64,000 bases of DNA, from the NCBI GenBank assembly GCA_963675055.2, contig CAXXJE010000001.1, forward strand, positions 1 through 64,000. The letters are read 5' to 3'. Positions 54,628 through 63,350 of the stretch are shown one piece after another. Source of the stretch: PGYT01 sp963675055 (GTDB lineage: Bacteria > Bacteroidota > Ignavibacteria > Ignavibacteriales > Melioribacteraceae). Both the position numbers and the translations under genes were made by a program. Each line of letters starts with the position of its first letter. Position 1 is the first letter of the stretch. The notes under the pieces are model-generated. The model saw only the letters and a program-made list of their open reading frames with translations, made no database searches and was not told where the DNA came from.

Positions 54628-55929
54628 TTATTCCAAAAGTGAATAAATACTCCTTGAGGAATATAAAGTTAATGACGCACCTCTGGCAAACATAAAGATG
54701 GTTAATGCAAGCCACAATGCATTATTTCCGAATATCGGTTGTGTTAAATAATAAACGGGCAGATATAAGAACAGTGCGCAGATAATCATTGAATTCCTCA
54801 TAGCTTTTGTTGCCGTTGCGCCAATGTAAATCCCGTCCCAGATGTAGCTGAATCCGTTTATAACCGGTGCGGCAATTGTCCATGGCATAAGTACCAATGC
54901 AATTTCCGCAACACGATTATTTGAAGTAAATGCGCTAATAATTTGTTTATCAAATAGATAGTAAAGCGTTGATATGACTAGTCCAAGCCCGACACCCCAC
55001 ATGAACAGGTATTTAATAGCCAGGTTAAATTTCATTTTATCTCGTGCACCAAGATATTTTCCTATCAGACTCTCTGCCGCAAAGGCAAATCCGTCTATTC
55101 CGTACGACATTATTGTCCAAAGTTGGATGAGTATAGTGTTTGCTGCCAATATCGTATTATCGAACTCAGCAGACTTAGCAGTAAAAAAACTGAATACAAA
55201 TATAAGGAGCAGTGTACGAATGAATATATCGATATTTGTCCCGAAGAACTTTCGGAGAACTTCTTTATGTCGAAACTCGTTTAATGATACTTTTATAAGA
55301 TAGCCGCGATACTTAACGAAGTAAAACACTCCGGCAAGTAACAGACCAGAGTACTGGGCACAGACCGTACCCAGCGCTACGCCGTCGGATTTCATATCGA
55401 AATTATATACAAACAATAAATTCAAACCGATGTTTAGGATGTTGACAAACACCGTTAGAAGGAGTGGAACCTTAGCATCCTGCATTCCGAGGAACCATCC
55501 GTGAAAGACATAGAGAGCAAGTGTTGCCGGCGCCGCAAATATTCTTATATCAAAATAACTTCTCGCGTACAACTCAACTTCGGGTGAGCCACTAACAATA
55601 TTGAAAGCGAGATTACCGATTACAACACGAAGAATTATAAGTAATAATCCGGCTATAGCTGCAAAACCCATAGCCCGGTAGAATATTAGACTGACCTCTT
55701 TACTATTCTTCTTACCGAACGCCTGGGCGGTCATTCCGGTTGTACCCATTCGTAGGAAGCCGAAGCCCCAATAGACAAAATTAAATATCATCGATCCGAC
55801 AGCGATAGCGCCGAGGAAATGGACGCCATCCAGATGTCCAACAACGATAGTATCAACGGAGCTGAGAAGAGGTACTGACAGGTTACTAAGAATATTCGGA
55901 ACCGCAAGGTTCAGTATACGTTTATTCAC
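54628..55929 (-). CDS. MATE family efflux transporter
   Basis: A 433-residue inner-membrane antiporter with 12 hydrophobic helices in two similar halves, close to the DinF subgroup. Visible: 'NILSNLSVPLLSSVDTIVVG', 'FLRMGTTGMTAQAFG' and 'YGIDGFAFAAESLIGKYLGA'. It likely expels organic cations or other toxic compounds in exchange for sodium or protons. The start is GTG at 55929 behind an AAGG site. Its last 45 residues are repeated as a remnant at 52794. It is 11 bases downstream of proC. Confidence 0.93.
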   Translation of the reverse strand: MNKRILNLAVPNILSNLSVPLLSSVDTIVVGHLDGVHFLGAIAVGSMIFNFVYWGFGFLRMGTTGMTAQAFGKKNSKEVSLIFYRAMGFAAIAGLLLIILRVVIGNLAFNIVSGSPEVELYARSYFDIRIFAAPATLALYVFHGWFLGMQDAKVPLLLTVFVNILNIGLNLLFVYNFDMKSDGVALGTVCAQYSGLLLAGVFYFVKYRGYLIKVSLNEFRHKEVLRKFFGTNIDIFIRTLLLIFVFSFFTAKSAEFDNTILAANTILIQLWTIMSYGIDGFAFAAESLIGKYLGARDKMKFNLAIKYLFMWGVGLGLVISTLYYLFDKQIISAFTSNNRVAEIALVLMPWTIAAPVINGFSYIWDGIYIGATATKAMRNSMIICALFLYLPVYYLTQPIFGNNALWLALTIFMFARGASLTLYSSRSIYSLLE

Positions 55930-55940
55930 ACAACCTTTCT

Positions 55941-56762
55941 TTAACTGTCCTTTTTATATATCGTTTTAGCCTTTTCAGATGCTGTTACAATTCCCTTAAT
56001 CATAGCTGAACTGAATCCGTTATGCTCCATCTCGTTCAAGCCTGAAATTGTTAGTCCGCGGGGAGTTGTAACTTTATCGACCTCCCTTTCCGGATGCGTT
56101 TCTTTATCCAGTAAGAGTCCGGCAGCCCCTTTAGCAGTTTGAGCCGCCATAAATATAGCTTCGTCGGCATGAAACCCGATTTCAATTCCACCCTGGGAAG
56201 CTGCACGTATGGAACGAAGGAAGAAGGCAACTCCGCATGCAACCAAAGATGTTGCCGGCACCATGAGGTCTTCAAGTATTACCAGGGTTTTACCAAGCTG
56301 ATCAAAAATCAACTTGGCTGTATTAAGCGCCTCGGTATCGTTGTCACCCGCACTTAAACAAGTCATTGACTCGCGAATTGCGATAGCTGTGTTCGGCATT
56401 ACTCGAACGACAGGAAGATCTGGGGATGTTAGACTTTTCAAACTATCAATCTCAACACCGGAAACGACTGACAGGAGCGAGTGTTTAGCAGGATCTATTT
56501 CATCCTTAATTTCAGTGAGTACTTCATCCACAAGTTGCGGAAGCAGTCCAATAATAAGAATATCTGCGTTCTTAACAGCTTCACGGTTATCCTGTGTAAC
56601 TGTAAATCCTTTTTCAGCAAGATCGCTAAGGCGAGTTGTATTGCGTCTTGTTAAATAAACACTTCCAGCATCAATTAATTTTGACTCATACAAACCTTCG
56701 GCAATAGACCTGCCGATGTTGCCGCAACCGATAATAGCAATTTTCTTTTCAATCTTTTCCAT
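55941..56762 (-). CDS. proC: Pyrroline-5-carboxylate reductase
   Basis: A 273-residue enzyme that makes proline from pyrroline-5-carboxylate with NAD(P)H. The nucleotide fold starts 'KIAIIGCGNIGRSIAEGLYE'. 'VVRVMPNTAIAIRESMTCLS' and the C-terminal 'VTTPRGLTISGLNEMEHNGF' are the ProC signatures. Length is normal. It is 10 bases downstream of the symporter gene and 11 upstream of the MATE gene, so the three may share a transcript. Confidence 0.95.
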   Translation of the reverse strand: MEKIEKKIAIIGCGNIGRSIAEGLYESKLIDAGSVYLTRRNTTRLSDLAEKGFTVTQDNREAVKNADILIIGLLPQLVDEVLTEIKDEIDPAKHSLLSVVSGVEIDSLKSLTSPDLPVVRVMPNTAIAIRESMTCLSAGDNDTEALNTAKLIFDQLGKTLVILEDLMVPATSLVACGVAFFLRSIRAASQGGIEIGFHADEAIFMAAQTAKGAAGLLLDKETHPEREVDKVTTPRGLTISGLNEMEHNGFSSAMIKGIVTASEKAKTIYKKDS

Positions 56763-56771
56763 AGTACTTTC

Positions 56772-57986
56772 CTATTCTATATTTAATTGTTCATTTTCCG
56801 ATTTGGCAATAACAGCAGCACCGCAACTGTCACTCCAAACATTAACCGTAGTTCTGCACATATCAAGTATCCTGTCTACTGCGAGAATGAGTCCGAGACC
56901 CTCGAGCGGTAAGCCAACAGTTGTTAAAATTATTGAGATCATTACAAGTCCTGCCATTGGAATACCTGCAGCACCGATAGAAGCCAACAGCGCCGTCATT
57001 ACAACAAGAACCTGCTGAACGAATCCAAGTTCAATGCCATATGCTTGTGCAATAAACATTGCAGCTACGCATTCATACAGTGCGGTACCATCCATGTTAA
57101 TCGTTGCACCAAGCGGTAATGTAAAGCTTGTTATTTTATTCGATACACCGCAGTTGTTTTCAACCGCATCCATCGTCAGCGGTAAAGTTGCATTGGAGGA
57201 CGAAGTTGAGAAAGCAGTAATGAGGGGGGTGGTCATGGCTTCAAAATGTTTCTTCGGATTAACTCTTCCCACAAGTTTTAATATCAGCGGCAATGTTATT
57301 CCCGAATGGAACGCGAGACCCAGAAGTACCGCAAGCATATAGATACTGAGCCTCTGCGCTACATCAATTATATCAGACTGTTCGGCAACTGTTTTGGCGA
57401 CTATACCAAGTATTCCAAGAGGAGTAAATTTAATCACAAACATTGTTATCTTCATCATCACGTCAAATGCAGAATTAAAAAAGTCGGTGAGATTTCCTCT
57501 GGATTTCTCATTTACCCGTGTGATGAAATAGCCGAATACTATTGCAAAGAAAATAATGGAGAGCATATTCCCTTCGGTAAACGCTGTGAAGATATTCGAA
57601 GGAACAATATTAAGAAGCGTATCTCCGAATGATTCACGTGCAGCGCTAAGTCCTTCTACCTCTTTAACAAATCCCAGATCGGCTCCAACACCCGGCTGCA
57701 GTACGTTAACGAAAAACAATCCGACAACTATCGCGAGAACGCTTGTACTCAGATAGTAAAGCATTGTTTTTATGCCCAATCTGCCGAGATTCCCTCCTGA
57801 GCCGATGTTAGTAACACCGGAAATTATTGAGGTTAGAATAAGCGGAACAATAACCATTTTAAGTCCGCGAATAAAAAGGACGCCCATCCATTGTACATAT
57901 TCAACATATTCCGGAAAAAGCAAACCGTAGATAACGGCTACAACCAGAGCAATTAGTATCTGCCAGTGAAGTTTAATTTTTTTCAT
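56772..57986 (-). CDS. Dicarboxylate/amino acid:cation symporter (DAACS, GltP/GltT-like)
   Basis: A 404-residue inner-membrane trimeric-type transporter with eight helices and two re-entrant loops. The family motifs 'FSTSSSNATLPLTMDAVENN' (first hairpin), 'TLPLGATINMDGTALYECVA' (the NMDGT sodium site) and the second hairpin 'LLASIGAAGIPMAG' are intact. It imports glutamate, aspartate or C4-dicarboxylates with sodium or protons. The gene context with proC is compatible with glutamate or proline metabolism, but that is inference. Confidence 0.94.
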   Translation of the reverse strand: MKKIKLHWQILIALVVAVIYGLLFPEYVEYVQWMGVLFIRGLKMVIVPLILTSIISGVTNIGSGGNLGRLGIKTMLYYLSTSVLAIVVGLFFVNVLQPGVGADLGFVKEVEGLSAARESFGDTLLNIVPSNIFTAFTEGNMLSIIFFAIVFGYFITRVNEKSRGNLTDFFNSAFDVMMKITMFVIKFTPLGILGIVAKTVAEQSDIIDVAQRLSIYMLAVLLGLAFHSGITLPLILKLVGRVNPKKHFEAMTTPLITAFSTSSSNATLPLTMDAVENNCGVSNKITSFTLPLGATINMDGTALYECVAAMFIAQAYGIELGFVQQVLVVMTALLASIGAAGIPMAGLVMISIILTTVGLPLEGLGLILAVDRILDMCRTTVNVWSDSCGAAVIAKSENEQLNIE

Positions 57987-58003
57987 GAGTACCTGTATTG
58001 GAT

Positions 58004-59134
58004 TTAGGAGAAATTAGTCAGTATTTCATCGCAAAGGGCGTAACCCCTCTTCGTAAATTTAATAAAATTATTGTTGCGAGTTATGAAACCATCAATTAAA
58101 AGTGATGATAAATATGATTTGTTGATTTCTTCCCAGCTATTTCCGTATTTATATGAGAGTTCAGTCAAATCCAATCCAGGTCCACGGAGATTAAGCATTA
58201 TATATTCGTCCAGCAGTTCTCTATAACTTAATTCTTCCCTGTTTCTTACTGCGTTGCCCTTCGCTTTGACTGATTCCAAATACATTTTCAGACTTGAGTA
58301 ATTCCACCATCTTTTATTACCTGAAAAAGAATGAGCTGATGTGCCGAGACCGAGATATTCCCTGTGCTGCCAGTAAGCGAGGTTATGCCGGCACTCGAAA
58401 CCCGGTTTGCAGAAATTAGATACTTCGTACTGATCGAATCCGTTTTGTGTCATCCGGTCTATGGTAAATTCATAGAGGTCTGCATCGTAATCATCATCCT
58501 GAAGTTCCACCTTTCCGTCAAGTACCATTTTATTTAGTATAGTCCCGCGCTCCAGTATCAGGCTATATGCAGATATATGTTTAACCGGTAAGTTGAATGC
58601 TTCCATGAGATTCTTGGCCCAAACCTCTTTGGTCTGTCCGGGGAGATTAAATATAAGATCGATACCGACGTTATCCAAACCAATAGCAACTACATCTTCA
58701 ACAGTTCTGATAGCTGTTTGCTTATCATGTATACGAGTCAGGAACTTAAGCTCCTTTTCATTAAAGGATTGAATGCCAACGGAGACCCGGTTAATTCCGG
58801 CGAATTTAAATTCGTTCATTTTCACCTTATCAACCGTTCCGGGATTAGTTTCAAGAGTAATTTCAACGTCTTCAGCAAAAATGAGACATTTTCTTAAGTG
58901 ATTCAAAACATCTTCAATATATTTTGGATCCACAAACGATGGGGTTCCGCCTCCGAAGAAAATCGTACTGATTTCATGCTCTCCATGCAAATCCTGTACG
59001 TGATTGTCTATTTCCGATTTAAGACAATTAAAATAACTTTCTGTGTTATCATAAGTTACAATAGAGTAGAAATCACAATAGATACATTTGTGGTCGCAAA
59101 ACGGAATATGTATATAGCAGGATAATTGTTTCAT
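58004..59134 (-). CDS. hemW: Radical SAM protein HemW (coproporphyrinogen III oxidase-like)
   Basis: About 376 residues. The radical SAM [4Fe-4S] cysteines are in 'HIPFCDHKCIYCDFYSI'; 'STIFFGGGTPSFVDPKYIED', 'VSVGIQSFNEKELKFL' and 'AYSLILERGTILNKM' follow, all typical of HemW. HemW is a heme chaperone rather than a true oxidase. It has the HemW cluster form CxxxCxxC without the extra N-terminal residues of HemN. The ATG at 59134 is preferred; a TTG at 59170 would add 12 residues without homology. Confidence 0.92.
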   Translation of the reverse strand: MKQLSCYIHIPFCDHKCIYCDFYSIVTYDNTESYFNCLKSEIDNHVQDLHGEHEISTIFFGGGTPSFVDPKYIEDVLNHLRKCLIFAEDVEITLETNPGTVDKVKMNEFKFAGINRVSVGIQSFNEKELKFLTRIHDKQTAIRTVEDVVAIGLDNVGIDLIFNLPGQTKEVWAKNLMEAFNLPVKHISAYSLILERGTILNKMVLDGKVELQDDDYDADLYEFTIDRMTQNGFDQYEVSNFCKPGFECRHNLAYWQHREYLGLGTSAHSFSGNKRWWNYSSLKMYLESVKAKGNAVRNREELSYRELLDEYIMLNLRGPGLDLTELSYKYGNSWEEINKSYLSSLLIDGFITRNNNFIKFTKRGYALCDEILTNFS

Positions 59135-59640
59135 ATACTTACACAAGCACCATCCGGATTTACTGATCAATCCTGATAAAATTATACAAACTCATTGTCA
59201 CTTAAACCATTTACTAACAGCAATAAAACCGTATTATCTGTCGAGGCAGCTTTATACCAGCTGAGACGTTATTATTCATTATTGTCTGAAGTCACAATTT
59301 TCACCGTTCAAAAAATTTATATTTAGAATAGAAATTAATTATCAGGGCTAAAGTTACTCATTAATTACGTGCCAGACATAATATTGCGGGTTAAAGTGTT
59401 GTGAAAATGAAGAAATTCAATATAAGATTTAATATCGGGTTATAAATGATATTAGAATCTTTTTATTTAAATAATACTAAATCAGCTTAAAAATCGTTAG
59501 TTTAGTCCGATAATTATATTATGAATACCAACTCAATGATTAGCATAAGTATATACATGTTTTACTGAGACCTTGGTAATGTGTATGCTCCGAAAAAATG
59601 CTTACCAGGATAATAATATGGGCACACAAATGGAGGTAAA
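59135..59640. other. Divergent intergenic region
   Basis: An A+T-rich stretch between hemW and the first barrel gene. No gene or RNA was recognised. It must hold the promoters of both sides, but no single convincing match was found. Confidence 0.6.
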
Positions 59641-60291
59641 ATGAAGTTCAGGATTTCTAGAGTTATTTTAATCTTTATGCTTTTAGTTGCGGGTAATCTT
59701 TGGGCACAGGATTACGGTGCAGCGGTAAAACTCAGTACCGGAGGTATTACTGTTGAAGCCATGAGATCATTCGGATTAAAGTTGAATACCCGTCTGGGTT
59801 TCGCATTCTTTTCTACATCGCAGGACGGCGGCGGCGGTACGGAGGATTATGAGTATACTGCCGATGCTAATCTTTCATCAGCTTATGCTTTAGTCGATTA
59901 TTTCCCGTTCGGACAGACTCTGAGACTCACCGGCGGTCTTATGTTTAACTTCAACAAGGCTGATATCCTTCTCACTCCGACTAACACCTACAGTATTGGC
60001 GGTGATGAGTATACTCCCGATAAACTTGGTACTATGAGCGCTGAGATAAGCTTTAACAAAGTTGCGCCTTATATAGGCATTGGACTCGGTAATCCACTTG
60101 GCGGTGATTCCGGATTCAAGTTCACTTTCGACATCGGAACGTTTTACCAGGGAGTCCCGGGAGTAGACTTGAGCGCAACAGGTTTAATTGAACCTTCCGC
60201 CGCACCCGACCAGGAAGCAACGCTCGAAAGCAATCTCGACTGGTTCAAGTGGTATCCGTTAATTCAATTCGGTTTAGCTTACAAATTTTAA
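59641..60291 (+). CDS. Secreted putative outer-membrane beta-barrel protein, copy 1
   Basis: A 216-residue protein. A signal peptide ('RVILIFMLLVAGNLWAQ', cleaved near 22) precedes a mature part of about 194 residues. Its alternating aromatic and glycine pattern ('LNTRLGFAFFSTSQDGGGGT', 'YALVDYFPFGQTLRLTGGLM') and C-terminal 'WYPLIQFGLAYKF', ending in Phe, match an 8-strand barrel inserted by the BAM machinery. A GGAGG site precedes the ATG. It pairs with a lipoprotein gene 15 bases downstream. A second copy lies at 62293. No named family is recognised. Confidence 0.75.
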   Translation: MKFRISRVILIFMLLVAGNLWAQDYGAAVKLSTGGITVEAMRSFGLKLNTRLGFAFFSTSQDGGGGTEDYEYTADANLSSAYALVDYFPFGQTLRLTGGLMFNFNKADILLTPTNTYSIGGDEYTPDKLGTMSAEISFNKVAPYIGIGLGNPLGGDSGFKFTFDIGTFYQGVPGVDLSATGLIEPSAAPDQEATLESNLDWFKWYPLIQFGLAYKF

Positions 60292-60700
60292 ATATGAGGG
60301 TAAAGATGATTTCTAAAAAATATATAGCGATTTTATTTACAGTATTTATAGCAACTCTTGGCATTTTCATAAGCAGCTGCGATATTTCTGATCCGACCGA
60401 AGGATTGGAAGTAAGACTAAAAACCATTTCGAGGGAAACAACAGTTAATGTTTTCCTGAAGGATGCAGTTGACAATTCAGTTATTCGCCAGAGCGCAAAG
60501 GTAACTTTTGAAGGTAGTAACTCCGGGCAAATAATCGACGTTAACAATCGTGCACAAACTAGTTTCACAACGACTTCGGGATTTATTACATTCAGTGTTA
60601 AAGATGGAACATCTTTTGACGAGAACAGTCCGTTCGAGGTTAACGTTAGATTAGAAACGGCAGGTTATAATTCCCTGGTTACAAAATTAAGTATCTATTC
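59707..60700. repeat. Tandem duplication, unit 1
   Basis: From the codons just after the signal peptide of the barrel gene through the first third of the lipoprotein gene, the DNA is highly similar to 62359-63350. Similarity starts abruptly at CAGGATTA and fades gradually at the other end. Confidence 0.85.
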
Positions 60701-61970
60701 GAAGGGAATCAGTTCAAACACATTATTTATGTTTAGTCCTAATAATCTTCCGGCAGACACATATGAAGGGAATGCATCCGGTGGAACTACCGATAATTCA
60801 GGAGTTATAACTACTGATACGACAACAACAACGGATAACGGTACTTCAGTAAGCTTAACTGCAGGAACCACGTTAACAACCTCTGCGGGAGTTCCGTTGG
60901 TCGGAAGTCTGACAACATCAATACAGATAATACCATTGTCGAACAATAATATAGCTCCTTCTGTTGTTTCAGGCAGCGGAATTAATGCTGTTCCGGCTTT
61001 CCAGATAGAAATTGACATTTCAGACCAATCCGGAAACAGCGCCACTAATATTAGTAATGATGTAGTAGTAGAATTGCCGATTACAGCCTCAGACATTAAT
61101 CCTGCCACTGGGCAGGCATATCAGGTCGGTGATAAAGCAGCAATGTTTTTATTAACTGATGACTCGGGCAGCGCAACAAAAATTGGTGAGGGCGAAGTTA
61201 TCAGCACTAATTCGGGTTTAGCAATTCAGGTAACTATTAATGCCGGAACATTAAAAAAGACAAGCAAAGTAAATTCATTAGGAAGTGGTATCGCTACAAT
61301 GGCAATGGAATTTAATTATGGCTCTTATCCTTGTCGGGTAGTATTAGAATCAACTCAGCAGGAAATTTCATCCTATAGCTTCGAAGTATTTCTCGATGGA
61401 AGATCAAAAGGCTCTTATAGTGGAAGTCAATTTTTAAGTAATTTTTTAAGTATTGGTGGTGTTGGGTTCAACAACATCCTTACTCCCGCTAATGTTCAAG
61501 TAAAATACCAGGGCATCACTGTTGTCAACACCAGTGTTGATTGCGGCAATAACGATCTATCATTTAATCTTTCCGCAATTCCAACTACATTTACTATAAA
61601 CTTTGCGGCCAACGGTGTTTGCACCGATAAGGATCCTGCCGTTATTGGACAGTTATCCGACGCTGCCTACACATATTACCCGGTGAACAATCCTAATGAT
61701 ATCAATACAGGAGTTGTTAAAGATGGTTCCGGTTCAGTGACATTCTCTCCCGGATCATATACTATAGAAATAACTTATGACGGTGATACATACAGCGGGA
61801 ATATTGCTGTAAGTTCAGGTGGTGTAGTCACTCAAGAAGGATTTGATACAAGTAATTTGTATTACGGTGATATTAGCATTAATGGCACCAGAACAACATT
61901 GAATGCCTCAAATAATCCTAATATTCAAGGCACAAATGTCACGGTTTATGTATCAATAGATTGCAACTAA
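60306..61970 (+). CDS. Lipoprotein with carboxypeptidase-regulatory-like and ZU5-like regions, copy 1
   Basis: About 554 residues. A lipoprotein signal ends at Cys25 ('FIATLGIFISSCDISDPTEG'). Residues about 30-135 resemble a carboxypeptidase-regulatory-type beta sandwich ('SFTTTSGFITFSVKDGTSFD'). A Thr-rich linker follows, then a region with 'SVSLTAGTTLTTSAGVPLVG' that recalls ZU5-like domains of surface proteins. The rest, with paired cysteines near 350-450, is beta-rich and unassigned. A GAGGG site lies seven bases before the ATG at 60306; an in-frame GTG at 60249 would read through the barrel gene end. It is probably co-transcribed with the barrel gene and ends at a strong terminator. Confidence 0.75.
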   Translation: MISKKYIAILFTVFIATLGIFISSCDISDPTEGLEVRLKTISRETTVNVFLKDAVDNSVIRQSAKVTFEGSNSGQIIDVNNRAQTSFTTTSGFITFSVKDGTSFDENSPFEVNVRLETAGYNSLVTKLSIYSKGISSNTLFMFSPNNLPADTYEGNASGGTTDNSGVITTDTTTTTDNGTSVSLTAGTTLTTSAGVPLVGSLTTSIQIIPLSNNNIAPSVVSGSGINAVPAFQIEIDISDQSGNSATNISNDVVVELPITASDINPATGQAYQVGDKAAMFLLTDDSGSATKIGEGEVISTNSGLAIQVTINAGTLKKTSKVNSLGSGIATMAMEFNYGSYPCRVVLESTQQEISSYSFEVFLDGRSKGSYSGSQFLSNFLSIGGVGFNNILTPANVQVKYQGITVVNTSVDCGNNDLSFNLSAIPTTFTINFAANGVCTDKDPAVIGQLSDAAYTYYPVNNPNDINTGVVKDGSGSVTFSPGSYTIEITYDGDTYSGNIAVSSGGVVTQEGFDTSNLYYGDISINGTRTTLNASNNPNIQGTNVTVYVSIDCN

Positions 61971-61977
61971 CAATTAT

Positions 61978-62004
61978 AAAACGGGGCTTCCGGCCCCGTT
62001 TTTT
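61978..62004 (+). terminator. Intrinsic terminator after lipoprotein copy 1
   Basis: A 10-bp perfect stem (AAAACGGGGC with GCCCCGTTTT, five-base loop) is followed by further T residues on the plus strand, eight bases after the stop codon. It closes the first barrel-lipoprotein unit. The remaining 288 bases before the next gene hold no other feature that I can support. Confidence 0.92.
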
Positions 62005-62292
62005 ATCACTACTCCAACTCCTCATTTTACTAAAACTCAGAATCGAACTAATACTGTCAAACACGAGAAATTTATTTGCTCTGAATCACAACCATTTCAG
62101 AATATTCACTCATTATGAGCAATAATTCGTATTTATCTGCTTTTACACACTCCTTATTAAGCCATAACATCTTTTTTTTCTTGCTTATTTCGACCTCTCA
62201 TCTTATTATTATATCCTTAATCAATGGGCATAAATTCTTTCCGCTTCCCGGCAACTACAATAAAATATAAATGTTTTCATATGGAGGACATA

Positions 62293-62943
62293 ATGAAAAA
62301 AAATATACTATCAGTTAATTTTTTTATCCTGATTCTGTTCGCGGGACAGATCTCAGCTCAGGATTATGGCGCAGCGGTAAAACTCAGTACCGGAGGTATT
62401 ACTGTTGAAGCCATGAGATCATTCGGATTAAAGTTGAATACACGTCTCGGTTTCGCATTCTTCTCAACGTCGCAGGACGGCGGCGGTGGTACAGAGGATT
62501 ACGAGTACACAGCAGATGCTAATCTTTCTTCAGCTTATGCTTTAGTCGATTATTTCCCGTTCGGACAGACTCTGAGACTCACCGGCGGTCTTATGTTTAA
62601 CTTCAACAAGGCTGATATCCTTCTCACTCCGACTAACACCTACAGTATTGGCGGTGATGAGTATACTCCCGATAAACTTGGTACTATGAGCGCAAAGATT
62701 AGCTTTAACAAAGTTGCGCCTTATATCGGTATCGGACTCGGTAATCCACTCGGGGGTGATTCGGGATTGAAATTCACTTTCGACATCGGAACGTTTTACC
62801 AGGGAGCCCCGGGAGTAGACTTGAGCGCAACAGGTTTAATTGAACCATCTGCTGCACCCGATCAGGAAGCTACTCTTGAGAATAATCTCGACTGGTTCAA
62901 ATGGTACCCGATAGTACAGTTTGGCTTAGCTTACAAATTTTAA
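62293..62943 (+). CDS. Secreted putative outer-membrane beta-barrel protein, copy 2
   Basis: A 216-residue protein whose signal peptide ('NFFILILFAGQISAQ') is unrelated to that of copy 1. The mature part differs from copy 1 at only about six of 194 residues (for example Glu to Lys in 'MSAKISFNKV' and Val to Ala in 'YQGAPGVDL'). It ends in the same aromatic barrel signal 'QFGLAYKF'. The ATG at 62293 follows a GGAGG site; an earlier in-frame ATG at 62224 is not supported. It is followed 14 bases later by the second lipoprotein gene. Confidence 0.75.
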   Translation: MKKNILSVNFFILILFAGQISAQDYGAAVKLSTGGITVEAMRSFGLKLNTRLGFAFFSTSQDGGGGTEDYEYTADANLSSAYALVDYFPFGQTLRLTGGLMFNFNKADILLTPTNTYSIGGDEYTPDKLGTMSAKISFNKVAPYIGIGLGNPLGGDSGLKFTFDIGTFYQGAPGVDLSATGLIEPSAAPDQEATLENNLDWFKWYPIVQFGLAYKF

Positions 62944-63350
62944 AAATGAGGATGATGATGATTTCTAAAAAATATATAGCGATTTTATTTATAGTATTTA
63001 TAGCAACTCTTGGCATTTTTATAAGCAGCTGCGATATTTCTGATCCGACTGAAGGATTGGAAGTCCGGCTGAAAACCATTTCAAGAGAAACTACGGTTAA
63101 CATGTTCCTGAAAGATGCCGTTGATAATTCTGTTATTAGGCAAAACGCTACGGTTACTTTTGAGGGTAGTAATGCCGGGCTGATAATCGATGTTAATAAC
63201 AGGGCTCAAACTACTTTCTCTACTTCTTCAGGATTCATCACATTCAGTGTTAAAGACGGAACATCATTCGATGCCGAAAATCCCTTCACTGTAAGTGTGA
63301 GACTACAGAGCTCCGGATATAATGAAACCGTAAAGTCGGTGTCTATAAGT
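62359..63350. repeat. Tandem duplication, unit 2
   Basis: Partner of 59707-60700. Same left boundary directly after the signal-peptide codons of the barrel gene; similarity weakens from about base 63120 onward. Confidence 0.85.
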
